A stretch of DNA of 64,000 nucleotides from CAVQBC01 sp963710665 (GTDB taxonomy: Bacteria; Actinomycetota; Thermoleophilia; Solirubrobacterales; Solirubrobacteraceae): the NCBI GenBank assembly GCA_963710665.1, contig CAVQBC010000001.1:1-64000 (forward strand), read 5' to 3'. Positions 6,519-16,502 of the stretch are shown in pieces. The notes under the pieces were generated by a model, which ran no database searches, had not been told where the DNA came from, and worked only from the letters and a program-made list of their open reading frames with translations. A program made the position numbers and the translations under genes. The stretch's first letter is position 1, and each line of letters opens with the position of its first letter.

Positions 6519-8195
6519 CTAGAGCCCCACGCGCCGGCCGCGCCGGCGCACATGGAACCACCGCGCACCGAAGGGCTCGAGCTCGAGCTCCACCCGGCCA
6601 TCGGAGAGGGAGAGCTCGCCCGGGCCGAAGAGATCGACGAGCGCCTCCGCGTCCTCCGCGTCTTCGAGCACGAAGCTGGTGTTGACGGCGGCGTCGCCGA
6701 GGTTGTGCGCCGCCACGAACGTGTCGTCGTCCCAGTCGGTGCGATGCGCGAACACCGGCGCCTCCGCGGTCGGGAGCAGCGCGAAGCGGCCCCACCCGAG
6801 CGCCGGGGTCTCGCGGCGCCGCCGGATGAGGCGCTCGAACCAGTTCAGCAGCGAGTCCCGGTCGCGGCGCTGGGCCGCGACGCTGACCTCCGACGGCGCG
6901 AAGCCGTCCTCGCTGACGAGCGGGCGGCACAGCGAGGCTGGATCGGAGACCTCGGAGAAGCCGCCGTTCGGCTCGGCGGACCACTGCATCGGCGACCGCA
7001 CGGCGAGCCGGCCCTCGATGTCGAGGTTCTCCGCCATCCCGATCTCCTCGCCGTAGAACAGCACCGGGGTGCCCGGCAGCGAGAACGCCAGCGAGTAGAC
7101 CATCCGCAACCGCCGCTCGTCGCCGCCGAGCATCGTCGGCAGCCGCTTGCGGATGCCTCGCCCGTACAGCTGGACATCCGGCGTCGGGCCGAAGGCGGCG
7201 AAGACCTCGTCACGCTCCGACTCGGAGAGCTGGTCGAGCGTGAGCTCGTCGTGGTTGCGCACGAACGTCGCCCACTGGCAGTCCTCGGGCGGGATGGGTA
7301 GGCGCTCCATCGCCGCCTCGAGCGGAGTCGCGTCCTGCCGCGCGAGCGCCAGGTACATCGCCTGCATCGCGGAGAAGTTGAAGACGAGGTCGAGCTCCCG
7401 GCGGCCGCCCGTGCCGAAGAACTCCTGCTGCTGGTCCGGGGGCAGGTTGACCTCGCCGAGCAGGACCGCGTCCCCCCGGCGCCGGCCGAGGTAGGCCCGC
7501 AGGTCGCGCAGGAGCTCGTGCGGATCGGCGATCGCGCCCTCGGGGAGCCCCGCGGGCTCGAGGAGGAACGGCACGGCGTCGACGCGGCAGCCCGCGAGGC
7601 CCTGCTGCAGCCAGAACCCGGCGATCTGCGCGATCTCGTCGCGGACCTCGGGGTTGGCGACGTTCAGGTCGGGCTGCTCGGAGTAGAAGCGGTGCAGGTA
7701 CCACTTGCCCGCCGCATCGTCGTAGGCCCAGTTGGAGTTCTCCTGGTCGGGGAAGACGACGCCCCCGGGCGGCTCCTCGGGCTTCTCGTCGCGCCACACG
7801 TAGAAGTCGCGGTAGGGCGAGTCGGGCGAACGGCGGGCGCTCTCGAACCACGGGTGCCGGACCGACGTGTGGTTGACGACGAGATCGGCGATGACGCGGA
7901 TGCCGCGGTCGCCCGCTGTGCGCACCAACTCGACGAGGTCGCCCAGCGAGCCGAGCTTGGGGTCGACGGCGTAGAAGTCCACGATGTCGTAACCGTCGTC
8001 GCGCTCGGGGGAGGGGAAGAACGGCATCAGCCAGATGCACGTCACCCCCATGCCGGCCAGGTAGTCGACCCGCTCGATCAGCCCTGCGAAGTCACCGCAC
8101 CCGTCGGCGTCGGAGTCGAGGTAGGTCTGGACGTCGAGGCAGTAGACGATCGCGTTCTTCCACCACAGGTCGCTGGTCGCCTTGCGCCGGCTCAT
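6519..8195 (-). CDS. GH13 alpha-amylase family enzyme (trehalose-synthase-like)
   Basis: The sequence begins WWKNAIVYCLDVQTY, typical of trehalose synthase/GH13 subfamily enzymes. The TIM-barrel motifs are DLVVNHTS, GCRVDAVPFL (nucleophile Asp), LLGEVN (acid/base Glu) and FVRNHDE (transition-state Asp). GTPVLFYGEEIGM and a C-terminal beta domain follow. Trehalose synthases often act on maltose/trehalose, but the exact substrate cannot be read from sequence. The ATG at 8195 overlaps the stop of the upstream LLM gene (ATGA), so the two are co-translated. This pairing of a trehalose-synthase-like protein with a TIGR03885-type flavin enzyme is seen in other bacteria. Confidence 0.85.
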   Translation of the reverse strand: MSRRKATSDLWWKNAIVYCLDVQTYLDSDADGCGDFAGLIERVDYLAGMGVTCIWLMPFFPSPERDDGYDIVDFYAVDPKLGSLGDLVELVRTAGDRGIRVIADLVVNHTSVRHPWFESARRSPDSPYRDFYVWRDEKPEEPPGGVVFPDQENSNWAYDDAAGKWYLHRFYSEQPDLNVANPEVRDEIAQIAGFWLQQGLAGCRVDAVPFLLEPAGLPEGAIADPHELLRDLRAYLGRRRGDAVLLGEVNLPPDQQQEFFGTGGRRELDLVFNFSAMQAMYLALARQDATPLEAAMERLPIPPEDCQWATFVRNHDELTLDQLSESERDEVFAAFGPTPDVQLYGRGIRKRLPTMLGGDERRLRMVYSLAFSLPGTPVLFYGEEIGMAENLDIEGRLAVRSPMQWSAEPNGGFSEVSDPASLCRPLVSEDGFAPSEVSVAAQRRDRDSLLNWFERLIRRRRETPALGWGRFALLPTAEAPVFAHRTDWDDDTFVAAHNLGDAAVNTSFVLEDAEDAEALVDLFGPGELSLSDGRVELELEPFGARWFHVRRRGRRVGL

Positions 8196-9151
8196 CTCAG
8201 GGCCGGGAGGACGTGCTCGCCGAAGGTGTCGATGAACGCCCGCTGCTCCTGCCCCACGTGATGGAGGTTGATCTCGTCGAAGCCGAGCTCGGCCGCCGCA
8301 CGGATCCACTCGACGTGGCGCGACGGGTCGCTCGACACGAGGACGCTGCCGTGCATGTCCTCCTCACGGACGTGACGCGCGAGCTCGTCGAAGTGCTCCG
8401 GCGTCTCGACGTCCCAGCACACCGGCGGCGCGAAGACGTTCGTACGCCACTGGTGGTGCGCGATCCGTAGGGCCTCCTCCTCGGACGGCGCCCACGACAC
8501 ATGGACCTGGAGCACCATCGGCTTGCCCTCGCCGCCTCCCTCGCGAAAGGCGTCGACGACGCGCTCGAGCCGTTCCGGCGGCTGGTGGATCGTCGCGAGG
8601 CCGTCCGCCCAGCCGCCGACCCAGCGCGCGGTCTGCTCGGACACCGCTGCGCCGACCAGCGGCGGCGGCTTTGCGGGCAGGGTCCACAGGCGGGCGCGAT
8701 CGACGTCGACCAGGCCGTGGTGGATCACCTCCTCGCCGGCCAGCAGCGCGCGGATCACCTCGACGCACTCCAGCAGCCGCGCGTTGCGCTGGGGCTTGGA
8801 CGGCCAGCGCTCGCCGGTGATGTGCTCGTTGGACGCCTCGCCGGTCCCGAGGCACACCCACAGCCGGTCCGGGAACATCTCCGCCAGCGTGGCCATCGCC
8901 TGCGCCACGATCGCCGGGTGGTAGCGCTGACCCGGGGCGTTGACGACCCGGAACGGCAGCGAGGTCGTCGCCATCGCGGCGCCGAGCCACGACCACGCGA
9001 ACCCGGACTCTCCCTGACGATCGCTCCAGGGCGAGAAGTGGTCGGAGGACATCCCGACCTGGAACCCCGCCTGCTCGGCATGCCGGACGTCCTCCAGCAG
9101 ACGGCTGGGCGAGATCTGCTCGTGGGAGGCGTGCCAGCCGATCCGCGGCAT
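8192..9151 (-). CDS. LLM-class flavin-dependent oxidoreductase (TIGR03885-like)
   Basis: A 319-residue luciferase-like barrel: start GWHASHEQISPSRLLEDV, SSDHFSPWSD, GQRYHPAIVAQAMATLAEM, LGTGEASNEHITGE and the C-terminal NLHHVGQEQRAFIDTFGEHVLP. It resembles the TIGR03885 group of probable non-F420 FMN-dependent oxidoreductases. The substrate is unknown. It is the first gene of a two-gene operon, coupled through ATGA to the GH13 enzyme, suggesting a shared role in sugar or osmolyte metabolism. It is divergent from the deazaflavin-dependent protein at 9192. Confidence 0.85.
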   Translation of the reverse strand: MPRIGWHASHEQISPSRLLEDVRHAEQAGFQVGMSSDHFSPWSDRQGESGFAWSWLGAAMATTSLPFRVVNAPGQRYHPAIVAQAMATLAEMFPDRLWVCLGTGEASNEHITGERWPSKPQRNARLLECVEVIRALLAGEEVIHHGLVDVDRARLWTLPAKPPPLVGAAVSEQTARWVGGWADGLATIHQPPERLERVVDAFREGGGEGKPMVLQVHVSWAPSEEEALRIAHHQWRTNVFAPPVCWDVETPEHFDELARHVREEDMHGSVLVSSDPSRHVEWIRAAAELGFDEINLHHVGQEQRAFIDTFGEHVLPALR

Positions 9152-9179
9152 CTTGGGCGCTCTACCCGCTCGCGCCCCC

Positions 9180-9185
9180 TAGGGT
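9180..9185 (+). promoter_or_regulatory. -10 box (TAGGGT) of the next gene
   Basis: TAGGGT ends 6 nt before the ATG at 9192, with no room for a Shine-Dalgarno. It fits the leaderless pattern repeated elsewhere in the window. Confidence 0.4.
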
Positions 9186-9191
9186 GCGCGC

Positions 9192-9617
9192 ATGGGCGCC
9201 TCCACCAAGTACCGCATTGTCCACACCATCCAGAACCGCGTGCTCAACCCGCCGATCCGGGCGGCGCTCGCGGCCGGGTTCGCCCCGCCCGGCTACGTGC
9301 TGCTCGAGACGATCGGGCGCAAGTCGGGGCAGCCGCGGCGGACGCCGGTCGGCAACGGCCTCGACGGCAACACGTTCTGGATCGTGGCCGAGCACGGGCG
9401 GCGCGCCGGCTACGTCCGCAACATCGAGACGAACCCGCGCGTGCGGATCAAGCTCAGGCGCGGGTGGGTCACCGGCACGGGGCACGTGCTTCCTGGCGAC
9501 GACCCGCTCGAGCGGCAGCGGCGGCTGGGCCACGGCCATCCCCTGCGGGCGATGAACGCGTTCGTGGTGCGCACCCTCGGCACCGACCTGCTGACGATCC
9601 GGATCGATCTGGACTGA
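9192..9617 (+). CDS. Deazaflavin (F420)-dependent nitroreductase family protein
   Basis: This 141-residue split-barrel protein carries the Ddn/nitroreductase-family pattern: LETIGRKSGQPRRTPVGNGLDG, FWIVAEHGRRAGYVRNIETNPRV split around the phosphate-binding loop, and HPLRAMNAFVVRTLGTDLLTI at the end. Members use F420 as hydride donor or bind flavins, often in quinone or oxidative-stress protection. The start ATG lies just after a -10-like box. It is convergent with the sugar-transport operon across a strong terminator. Confidence 0.85.
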   Translation: MGASTKYRIVHTIQNRVLNPPIRAALAAGFAPPGYVLLETIGRKSGQPRRTPVGNGLDGNTFWIVAEHGRRAGYVRNIETNPRVRIKLRRGWVTGTGHVLPGDDPLERQRRLGHGHPLRAMNAFVVRTLGTDLLTIRIDLD

Positions 9618-9629
9618 CGAAGGGAGAGC

Positions 9630-9680
9630 GGCCCGCCCACCCGCCGCGCCGTACCCGCGCGGCGGACCAGTGGGCGGGCC
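9630..9680. terminator. Bidirectional nested-hairpin terminator
   Basis: An outer stem of 11 bp (GGCCCGCCCAC, 9630-9640, with GTGGGCGGGCC, 9670-9680) encloses an inner 8-bp stem (9641-9648 with 9658-9665). It sits between two convergent stop codons, which fits a terminator for both directions. Confidence 0.7.
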
Positions 9681-9686
9681 TCCCCT

Positions 9687-10718
9687 CTAGAAGCCGAGCG
9701 GCATCAGCTGCTTGGCGTTCTCCTTGGTGACCGTGGTGGCGGGCACCTGGATGCGGCTCGGGACCTCGGGCTCGGCGAGCTCCTCGAGCCCCTGCTCGCG
9801 GGCGATCAGCCGGGCGAGGCGGATCGCCGAGGCGGACATCGAGGGGTTGTAGAGGAACGTCGCGCGGTAGAGGCCGCCCTCCTGGATGCGCTCCATCGCG
9901 GCCTTCGAGCCGCCGGCGCCGGTGAGGAACATCTCGTCCTGGCGGTTGGCGTTCTCGATCGCGGAGACGACGCCCTCGGCCATGTCGTCGTCGTGGGTGT
10001 AGACGGCGTCGATCTGCTTGTTGGCCTGCAGGATGTTCTCCATCACCGAGAGGCCCTTGTCGGGCAGGAAGTCGGCCGGCTGGCGGGCGACGACCTTGAT
10101 GCCGTCCTTGCAGCGGCGCTTGATGGCGTCGTTGAAGCCCTCGGTGCGCAGCTCGGTGACCGAGATGCCGGCGAGGCCCTGGATCTCGACGACGTTGCCC
10201 TTGCACTTGAGCTGGTCGGCGAAGTAGTTGCCGGCCTGCCAGCCGATGCCGTAGTTGTCGCCGCCGATCCAGGTGCGGAAGGCGCCGGGGGTGGAGAACT
10301 CGCGGTCGACGTTGATGACGGGGATGCCGGCCTGGGTGGCCTTCTGGGCGACCGGGGTCAGGGCGTCGCCCTCGTTGGGCAGGATCACGAGGGCGTCGGG
10401 CTTGCGGGCGATCAGGGACTCGATCTGGTCGGCCTGGCCGGCGGAGTCGGTCGCGCCCTCGGTCGTGACGAGCTTGACGTCGCCGAGCTTCTTGGCCTCG
10501 GCCTCCGCGTTCTTGGTGATGGCGGCCATCCAGCCGTGGTCGGCCGCCGGGGCGCTGAAGCCGATGGTGACCGGACCGCTCTTGCCTTCGGCCTGCGTGC
10601 CTTCGGACTGGTTGGCGGCGGAGTCGCCGCCGCCTTCGTCGTCGCTGCTCCCGCACGCCGCGACGCCCATGGCGAGCGCGACGCAGATCTGCGCGACGAC
10701 GATTCGCTTCAGTGACAC
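9687..10718 (-). CDS. Sugar ABC transporter substrate-binding lipoprotein (RbsB type)
   Basis: The gene begins with GTG after a very strong Shine-Dalgarno (GGAGGAGG). A lipoprotein signal (IVVAQICVALAMGVAAC) precedes a Ser/Gly linker and a periplasmic-binding-protein fold: VTIGFSAPAADHGWMAAITKN, ALVILPNEGDALTPV, GIPVINVDREF, AVYTHDDDMAEGVVSAIEN and LTGAGGSKAAMERIQ. This is the ribose/galactose/xylitol type. The sugar cannot be named. It is the last gene of the minus-strand operon that also encodes the permease, ATPase and dehydrogenase. Confidence 0.9.
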   Translation of the reverse strand: MSLKRIVVAQICVALAMGVAACGSSDDEGGGDSAANQSEGTQAEGKSGPVTIGFSAPAADHGWMAAITKNAEAEAKKLGDVKLVTTEGATDSAGQADQIESLIARKPDALVILPNEGDALTPVAQKATQAGIPVINVDREFSTPGAFRTWIGGDNYGIGWQAGNYFADQLKCKGNVVEIQGLAGISVTELRTEGFNDAIKRRCKDGIKVVARQPADFLPDKGLSVMENILQANKQIDAVYTHDDDMAEGVVSAIENANRQDEMFLTGAGGSKAAMERIQEGGLYRATFLYNPSMSASAIRLARLIAREQGLEELAEPEVPSRIQVPATTVTKENAKQLMPLGF

Positions 10719-10763
10719 TTCCTTCCTCCTCCTTGACGGTGCAAAGTGATCTGGGGGTGGTGG

Positions 10764-11735
10764 TCAGCGCTCCCTGCGCTGGATGAGCACGGCGGCGAGG
10801 ATGATCACCCCCTTGGTGATCTGCTGGATCTCGATCGGGAGGTCCATCAGCGTGAGCAGGTTGAAGATCAGCCCGAACGTGATGACCCCCAGGAACGTGC
10901 CGACGATCGTGGCGCGGCCGCCGGCAAGGCTCGAGCCGCCGATCACCACGGCGGCGATCGCGTCGAGCTCGTAGAGGTTGCCGACGACGGGAGAGGCGCT
11001 CGCCAGCCGGCCGGTCAACAGGACAGCGGCGATGGCGACGCAGACGCCGCTGAGCACGTAGACGCTGAAGATGATCCGGCGCACGCGGACGCCCGCGATC
11101 CGTGCCGCCTCCCGGTTGCCGCCGACGGCCACGACGTAGCGCCCGTAGCGCGTCCGGTTGAGCAGCACCCAGCCGAGCGCGGTGACGCCGAGGAACACCC
11201 ACGCCGCGGAGGGGATCCCGATGACCTCGCCGGTGCCGAACCAGCGGACGAACTCGAGGTCGAACACCGAGATCGGCGTCTTGTCGCTCAGCCACAGCGC
11301 CAAGCCGCGCGCCATCGTGAACATCGCGAGCGTGGCGATGAACGGCACGACGCGCCCGTAGGCGATCGCCGTGGCGTTGATCCCGCCCAGCAGCACGCCC
11401 ATACCGAACGCGCCGAGGATGAACGCGAGGCTCCCGGAGTCGGCGGCGAGGCCGCCCGCGATCGAGGCCGCGGCGACCATCGAGCCGACCGACAGGTCGA
11501 TGCCGGCGGTGGCGATCACGAACGTCATCCCGATCGCCAGCACGCCGACGATGCTGCTCTGGCGCAGCACCCCGAGCAGGTTGTCGGAGGTCAGGAACGC
11601 CTCGCCCTGCAGCACGGCGCCGGCGATCACCAGCACCACGACGACGCCGACGAGCGCGTACTCCTGCAGCTCGATGCGCCCGCCCGGCAGCCCGAGCGGG
11701 AGCGTGCGGCGCGCGGTGTCGGGCGCGGTGCTCAT
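10764..11735 (-). CDS. Sugar ABC transporter permease (RbsC type)
   Basis: A 323-residue membrane protein with about nine or ten hydrophobic segments and the BPD_transp_2 signature GMTFVIATAGIDLSVGSM near residues 74-91, and AAVVIGGSSLAGGRATIVGT toward the C-terminus. It forms the channel with the RbsA-type ATPase. The Shine-Dalgarno (GGAGG) and start codon lie inside the 72-bp twin-hairpin repeat. The SBP gene follows after 45 nt. Confidence 0.9.
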   Translation of the reverse strand: MSTAPDTARRTLPLGLPGGRIELQEYALVGVVVVLVIAGAVLQGEAFLTSDNLLGVLRQSSIVGVLAIGMTFVIATAGIDLSVGSMVAAASIAGGLAADSGSLAFILGAFGMGVLLGGINATAIAYGRVVPFIATLAMFTMARGLALWLSDKTPISVFDLEFVRWFGTGEVIGIPSAAWVFLGVTALGWVLLNRTRYGRYVVAVGGNREAARIAGVRVRRIIFSVYVLSGVCVAIAAVLLTGRLASASPVVGNLYELDAIAAVVIGGSSLAGGRATIVGTFLGVITFGLIFNLLTLMDLPIEIQQITKGVIILAAVLIQRRER

Positions 11736-11796
11736 AAGTCAACCTCCGCGAGATCGGCGAAGCCGATCTCGACAGCGACGGCGAAGCCGTCGCCGC

Positions 11797-11804
<8 letters not shown>
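11733..11804. repeat. 72-bp twin-hairpin repeat, copy 1
   Basis: This stretch matches 43417-43488 at 70 of 72 positions. It contains two perfect hairpins with GAA/TTC loops: GAGATCGGC-GAA-GCCGATCTC and GCGACGGC-GAA-GCCGTCGC. It fills the gap between the sugar ATPase and permease genes. It overlaps the ATPase stop (11797-11799) and the permease ATG, and supplies the permease Shine-Dalgarno (GGAGG on the minus strand). Confidence 0.85.
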
Positions 11805-13292
<1,488 letters not shown>

Positions 13293-13296
<4 letters not shown>

Positions 13297-14447
13297 GCGA
13301 CCCCCGTGCGGTCGGCGGCGGGAACGTCGACCCAGGCGTCGGCGGCGGCCGAGGCGAGCACCGCCTCCGTGATCTGCGCCGCGCGCAGGCCGTCGGCGAA
13401 GACCGGCATCCCGTCGGGCGCCTCGCCGCCGGCCACCGCGGCATAGGCGTCGGCGACGAAGAGGTCGAAGCAGTCGGCGTAGCCCTGCGGGTGCCCGGCG
13501 GGCAGGAAGGCGAGGCGCGCGGCGGGCGGGGACAGCGTCGCCGGATCGCGCCTGAGGATCGTCGTCGCCTCGCGGCGCCCGCACCACAGCGACTCGGGCG
13601 ACTCCTGGTCGAAGACCAGCGCCTCCTCGGCGCCGTCGAGCTCCAGCCACAGGCGGTTCTTGCGCCCCGCCGAGACCTGGCTGATGACCGCGGAGCCGAT
13701 CGCGCCCCGGTCGGTCTCGAACTGGATGAGCGCGGCGTCCTCGGTGCCGACCCGGCGGATCTCGCCGCCGCCGTCGCTCGGCGCGAAGGCCGCGCGCGGG
13801 GCGCCGTGGCGGCGCTCCGGCAGCGCCGTCATCACGCGCGCGCACACGCGCGTGACCCTGTGGCCGGATACGAACTCGGCCAGGTCGCACCAGTGCGACC
13901 CGATGTCGGCGAACGCCCGGGAGGCCCCGCCGAGGTCGCTCTCGACGCGCCAGTTGTCGTCGTCGGGCCGCAGCATCCAGTCCTGCAGGTACGTCCCGTG
14001 CAGCAGCCAGAGCGGGCCCGTCGCCCCGGTGCGCACGCGCTCGCGCGCCTCGCGGACGGTGGGGTAGTAGCGGTAGGCGAAGGGAACGGCGGCGAGGCGC
14101 CCCGACTCCTCGGCGAGCTGGACGACCCGCCGCGCGGACGCGGCGTCGAGCGCGAGCGGCTTCTCGCAGACGACGTGCTTGCCGGCGGCCAGGGCGGCCT
14201 CGGCGAGCGGGACGTGCAGGTGGTTGGGCGTGCAGATGTGCACGACGTCGACCTCGTCCGCGGTGGCGAGCGCCTCGGCCGAGGGATAGGCCCGGTCGGC
14301 GCCGAGCTGTGCCGCGGCGGCCTCGGAGCGCTCCGGCGTGGAGGCGGCGACGCCGACGAGGCGGGCCCCCGCCAAGCGCGCGGAGCGGGCGTGGACGGCA
14401 CCGATGAACCCGGTTCCTGCGACGGCGACCCGGAGCTGTGCGGACAT
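13293..14447 (-). CDS. Gfo/Idh/MocA family NAD(P)-dependent sugar oxidoreductase
   Basis: The N-terminal Rossmann fold (RVAVAGTGFIGAVHARSA), the HICTPNHLHVPLAEAAL segment and the CEKPLAL motif (Lys of the EKP catalytic motif) identify the family. The C-terminal domain contains DIGSHWCDLAEFVSGH, with the His expected near the active site. It is the first gene of the sugar operon, followed by CUT2-type transporter genes, so it likely oxidises the imported sugar or cyclitol. It is divergent from the ROK regulator. Confidence 0.9.
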
Positions 14448-14562
14448 GCGCGGGAAGACTTCTACAGCTTTGATCGACTGTCAAGCAAAAGCCCGGTCAG
14501 AAACAGGTGGAAGACGCGCCAGTTCTGTTGTGAACGCCGTACCTTCTGGTAATAGTTCGCGC
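14448..14562. promoter_or_regulatory. Divergent regulatory region of the sugar operon
   Basis: 115 bp separate the dehydrogenase (minus) and ROK regulator (plus). On the minus strand TTGACA is visible (14484-14479), a good -35; a -10 at ideal spacing is not clear (TAGAAG follows after 14 nt). The AT-richer core (14461-14490) is the likely ROK operator area. Confidence 0.5.
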
Positions 14563-15759
14563 ATGATCAAGAGCGCGGGAGCCGGCTCGCCGGCGGTGGG
14601 GGCCGGCATGCTGCTCCGCCTGATCCGCGACGGCGAGGCCAGCACTCGCGCGGACCTCGTTCGTCAGACCGGCCTGGCGCGCTCGACGGTCGCCCAGCGC
14701 GTGGAGGCGCTGCTCGCGCACGAGCTGGTCTACGAGTCACGCGGCACGGTGTCCACCGGGGGGCGCCCGCCGACGATGCTCGCCTTCAACAACGAGGCCG
14801 GGGTGGTGCTGGTGGCCGACCTCGGCGCGACGCACTCGCGACTCGCCGCCACCGACCTCGCCGGCAACCTGCTCGCCGAGCACGCGCAGGACCTCGACAT
14901 CGGCGAAGGACCGGAGCGGGTGCTCGGCTGGGTGCACGAGCGCTTCGGCGAGCTGCTCGCCGAGGCGGGGCGGCGCGCCGGGGACGTCCGCGGCATCGGG
15001 GTCGGCGTGCCGGGGCCGGTCGCGTTCTCGAGCGGCCGGCCGGTGAACCCGCCGATCATGCCCGGCTGGGACGGCTTCTCGCTCCCGGACTGGTTCGCGA
15101 GCCGCTACGACGCGCCCGTGCTCGTCGACAACGACGTCAACATCATGGCCCTCGGCGAGCACTGGACGCACTGGCGCACCTGCGAGCACCTCATGTTCGT
15201 CAAGGTCGGCACCGGCATCGGCTCGGGCATCGTGGCCGGCGGGCACATCCACCGCGGCGCGCAGGGCGCGGCCGGCGACATCGGCCACATCCACCTCTCT
15301 GACCACGACGACGTGGTGTGCCGGTGCGGCAACCGCGGATGCCTGGAGGCGGTCGCGGGCGGACGGGCGCTGGCCCAGCGGCTGGCCGCCGAGGGCCGCG
15401 ACGCGGCCGACACGCGCGACGTCGTCCGGCTCGTGCGCGCCGGCGACCCGCTGGCGATCCGCATGGTGCGCGACGCCGGCCGCTCCCTCGGCGAGGTGCT
15501 GGCCGGGTGCGTGAACTTCTTCAACCCCAGCGTGATCCTCATCGGCGGCGACCTCGGCGAGGCCCACGAGCAGCTGCTCGCGGGCGTCCGCGAGATCACC
15601 TTCCAGCGCTCGCTGCCGCTTGCCACGCACGACCTGCGCACGGAGCCGAGCCGCCTCGGCGACCGAGCCGGCGTCATCGGCGCGGCGATCATGGTGATCG
15701 AGCGCGTGCTCGCGCCCGAGGCGATCGATCGCGCCATCCAGACCGGGCTGGCCGCGTAG
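14563..15759 (+). CDS. ROK family transcriptional regulator
   Basis: An N-terminal winged helix (LLRLIRDGEASTRADLVRQT, then GLARSTVAQRVEALLAHELV) is followed by a sugar-kinase-like ROK domain. This has VVLVADLGATHSRLAATDL (ATP-type phosphate loop), GIGVGVPGPV, VDNDVNIMALGEH, KVGTGIGSGIVAGG and the zinc motif CRCGNRGCLEAVAGG (residues near 255). ROK repressors sense sugars. Its position divergent to the sugar operon makes it the probable regulator. The ATG at 14563 gives 398 residues; an earlier in-frame GTG exists. Confidence 0.9.
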   Translation: MIKSAGAGSPAVGAGMLLRLIRDGEASTRADLVRQTGLARSTVAQRVEALLAHELVYESRGTVSTGGRPPTMLAFNNEAGVVLVADLGATHSRLAATDLAGNLLAEHAQDLDIGEGPERVLGWVHERFGELLAEAGRRAGDVRGIGVGVPGPVAFSSGRPVNPPIMPGWDGFSLPDWFASRYDAPVLVDNDVNIMALGEHWTHWRTCEHLMFVKVGTGIGSGIVAGGHIHRGAQGAAGDIGHIHLSDHDDVVCRCGNRGCLEAVAGGRALAQRLAAEGRDAADTRDVVRLVRAGDPLAIRMVRDAGRSLGEVLAGCVNFFNPSVILIGGDLGEAHEQLLAGVREITFQRSLPLATHDLRTEPSRLGDRAGVIGAAIMVIERVLAPEAIDRAIQTGLAA

Positions 15760-15762
15760 ACT
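15757..15762 (+). promoter_or_regulatory. -10 box (TAGACT) overlapping the ROK stop codon
   Basis: TAGACT includes the TAG stop of the ROK gene and ends 7 nt before the ATG of the cupin gene. The next gene may have its own leaderless transcript. Confidence 0.35.
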
Positions 15763-15769
15763 CGCCGCG

Positions 15770-16369
15770 ATGTCCCCCGCCGACGAGTACGTGCTCGACA
15801 CGCCCGTCGTGCGCGGCTTCGTCGCCGACGTGCAGGCGGCGATCGCGGCGAGTGGCTCGCCCGAGGATGCCTGCGCCGCGATCCGGCCCACGTTCGCCGA
15901 GCTGCTCGACGACCCCGGCTGGCTTCCCGCCGCCTACCAGGAGGGCGACCCCGGGAGTGGGATGGGTGGCGGGATCGGGCAGTGGCTGCTCTACCGCGCC
16001 GCCGACCGCTCGCTGTCCCTGTTCTCCCTCGTCGTGCCGGCCGCCGCGCAGACGCCCGTCCACGACCATCTCGCGTGGGGGCTCGTCGGCCTCTACCGCG
16101 GCACCCAGGACGAGGAGATCTACGCCGACCGCGACGGCCGCCTCGAGCTCCTCGAGCGCCGCTCGCTGGCTCCCGGGGACTTCTACGCGCTGATCCCGCC
16201 CAAGGACGACATCCACCGCGTGCGCACGACCTCGGAGCGCACCTCGGTGTCGATCCACCTGCTCACGAACGACACCGGCTGTGTCTGGCGCCACGCCTAC
16301 GACCCCGACTCGGGGGCGCGCTCGGCGTTCCGCTCGGGGTACGTGAACGTCCTCTGCGAAGACGGCTGA
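15770..16369 (+). CDS. Cysteine-dioxygenase-like cupin protein
   Basis: A 199-residue double-stranded beta-helix protein. TPVHDHLAWGLVGLYRGTQDEE holds the two His of the first cupin motif, and PKDDIHRVRTT holds the third His, matching Fe-binding cysteine dioxygenase-type cupins. Members oxidise thiols such as cysteine or 3-mercaptopropionate with O2. The substrate here is not certain. It stands 10 nt after the ROK gene. It is followed by a regulatory region for an unrelated gene. Confidence 0.75.
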   Translation: MSPADEYVLDTPVVRGFVADVQAAIAASGSPEDACAAIRPTFAELLDDPGWLPAAYQEGDPGSGMGGGIGQWLLYRAADRSLSLFSLVVPAAAQTPVHDHLAWGLVGLYRGTQDEEIYADRDGRLELLERRSLAPGDFYALIPPKDDIHRVRTTSERTSVSIHLLTNDTGCVWRHAYDPDSGARSAFRSGYVNVLCEDG

Positions 16370-16458
16370 CGCCGGCCCGCGGGGCGTCTGTGACGTCGCT
16401 CACCCGGGGGCGCTAAAGCCCCCTGATCGCGATACCGATGTCGTACAGTGAATACCGA

Positions 16459-16480
16459 GGTATCTGGGATCCCAGATACC
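16459..16480. promoter_or_regulatory. 22-bp perfect palindrome, likely operator
   Basis: GGTATCTGGGA/TCCCAGATACC is a perfect inverted repeat without spacer. It lies 23-44 bp upstream of the ATG of the repeat-protein gene. GntR-type and similar dimeric regulators use palindromes of this kind. No regulator gene lies next to it. A partial echo (GAATACCGAGG) precedes it. Confidence 0.65.
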
Positions 16481-16502
16481 AAGAACGCCGGAATTTCCGG
16501 CC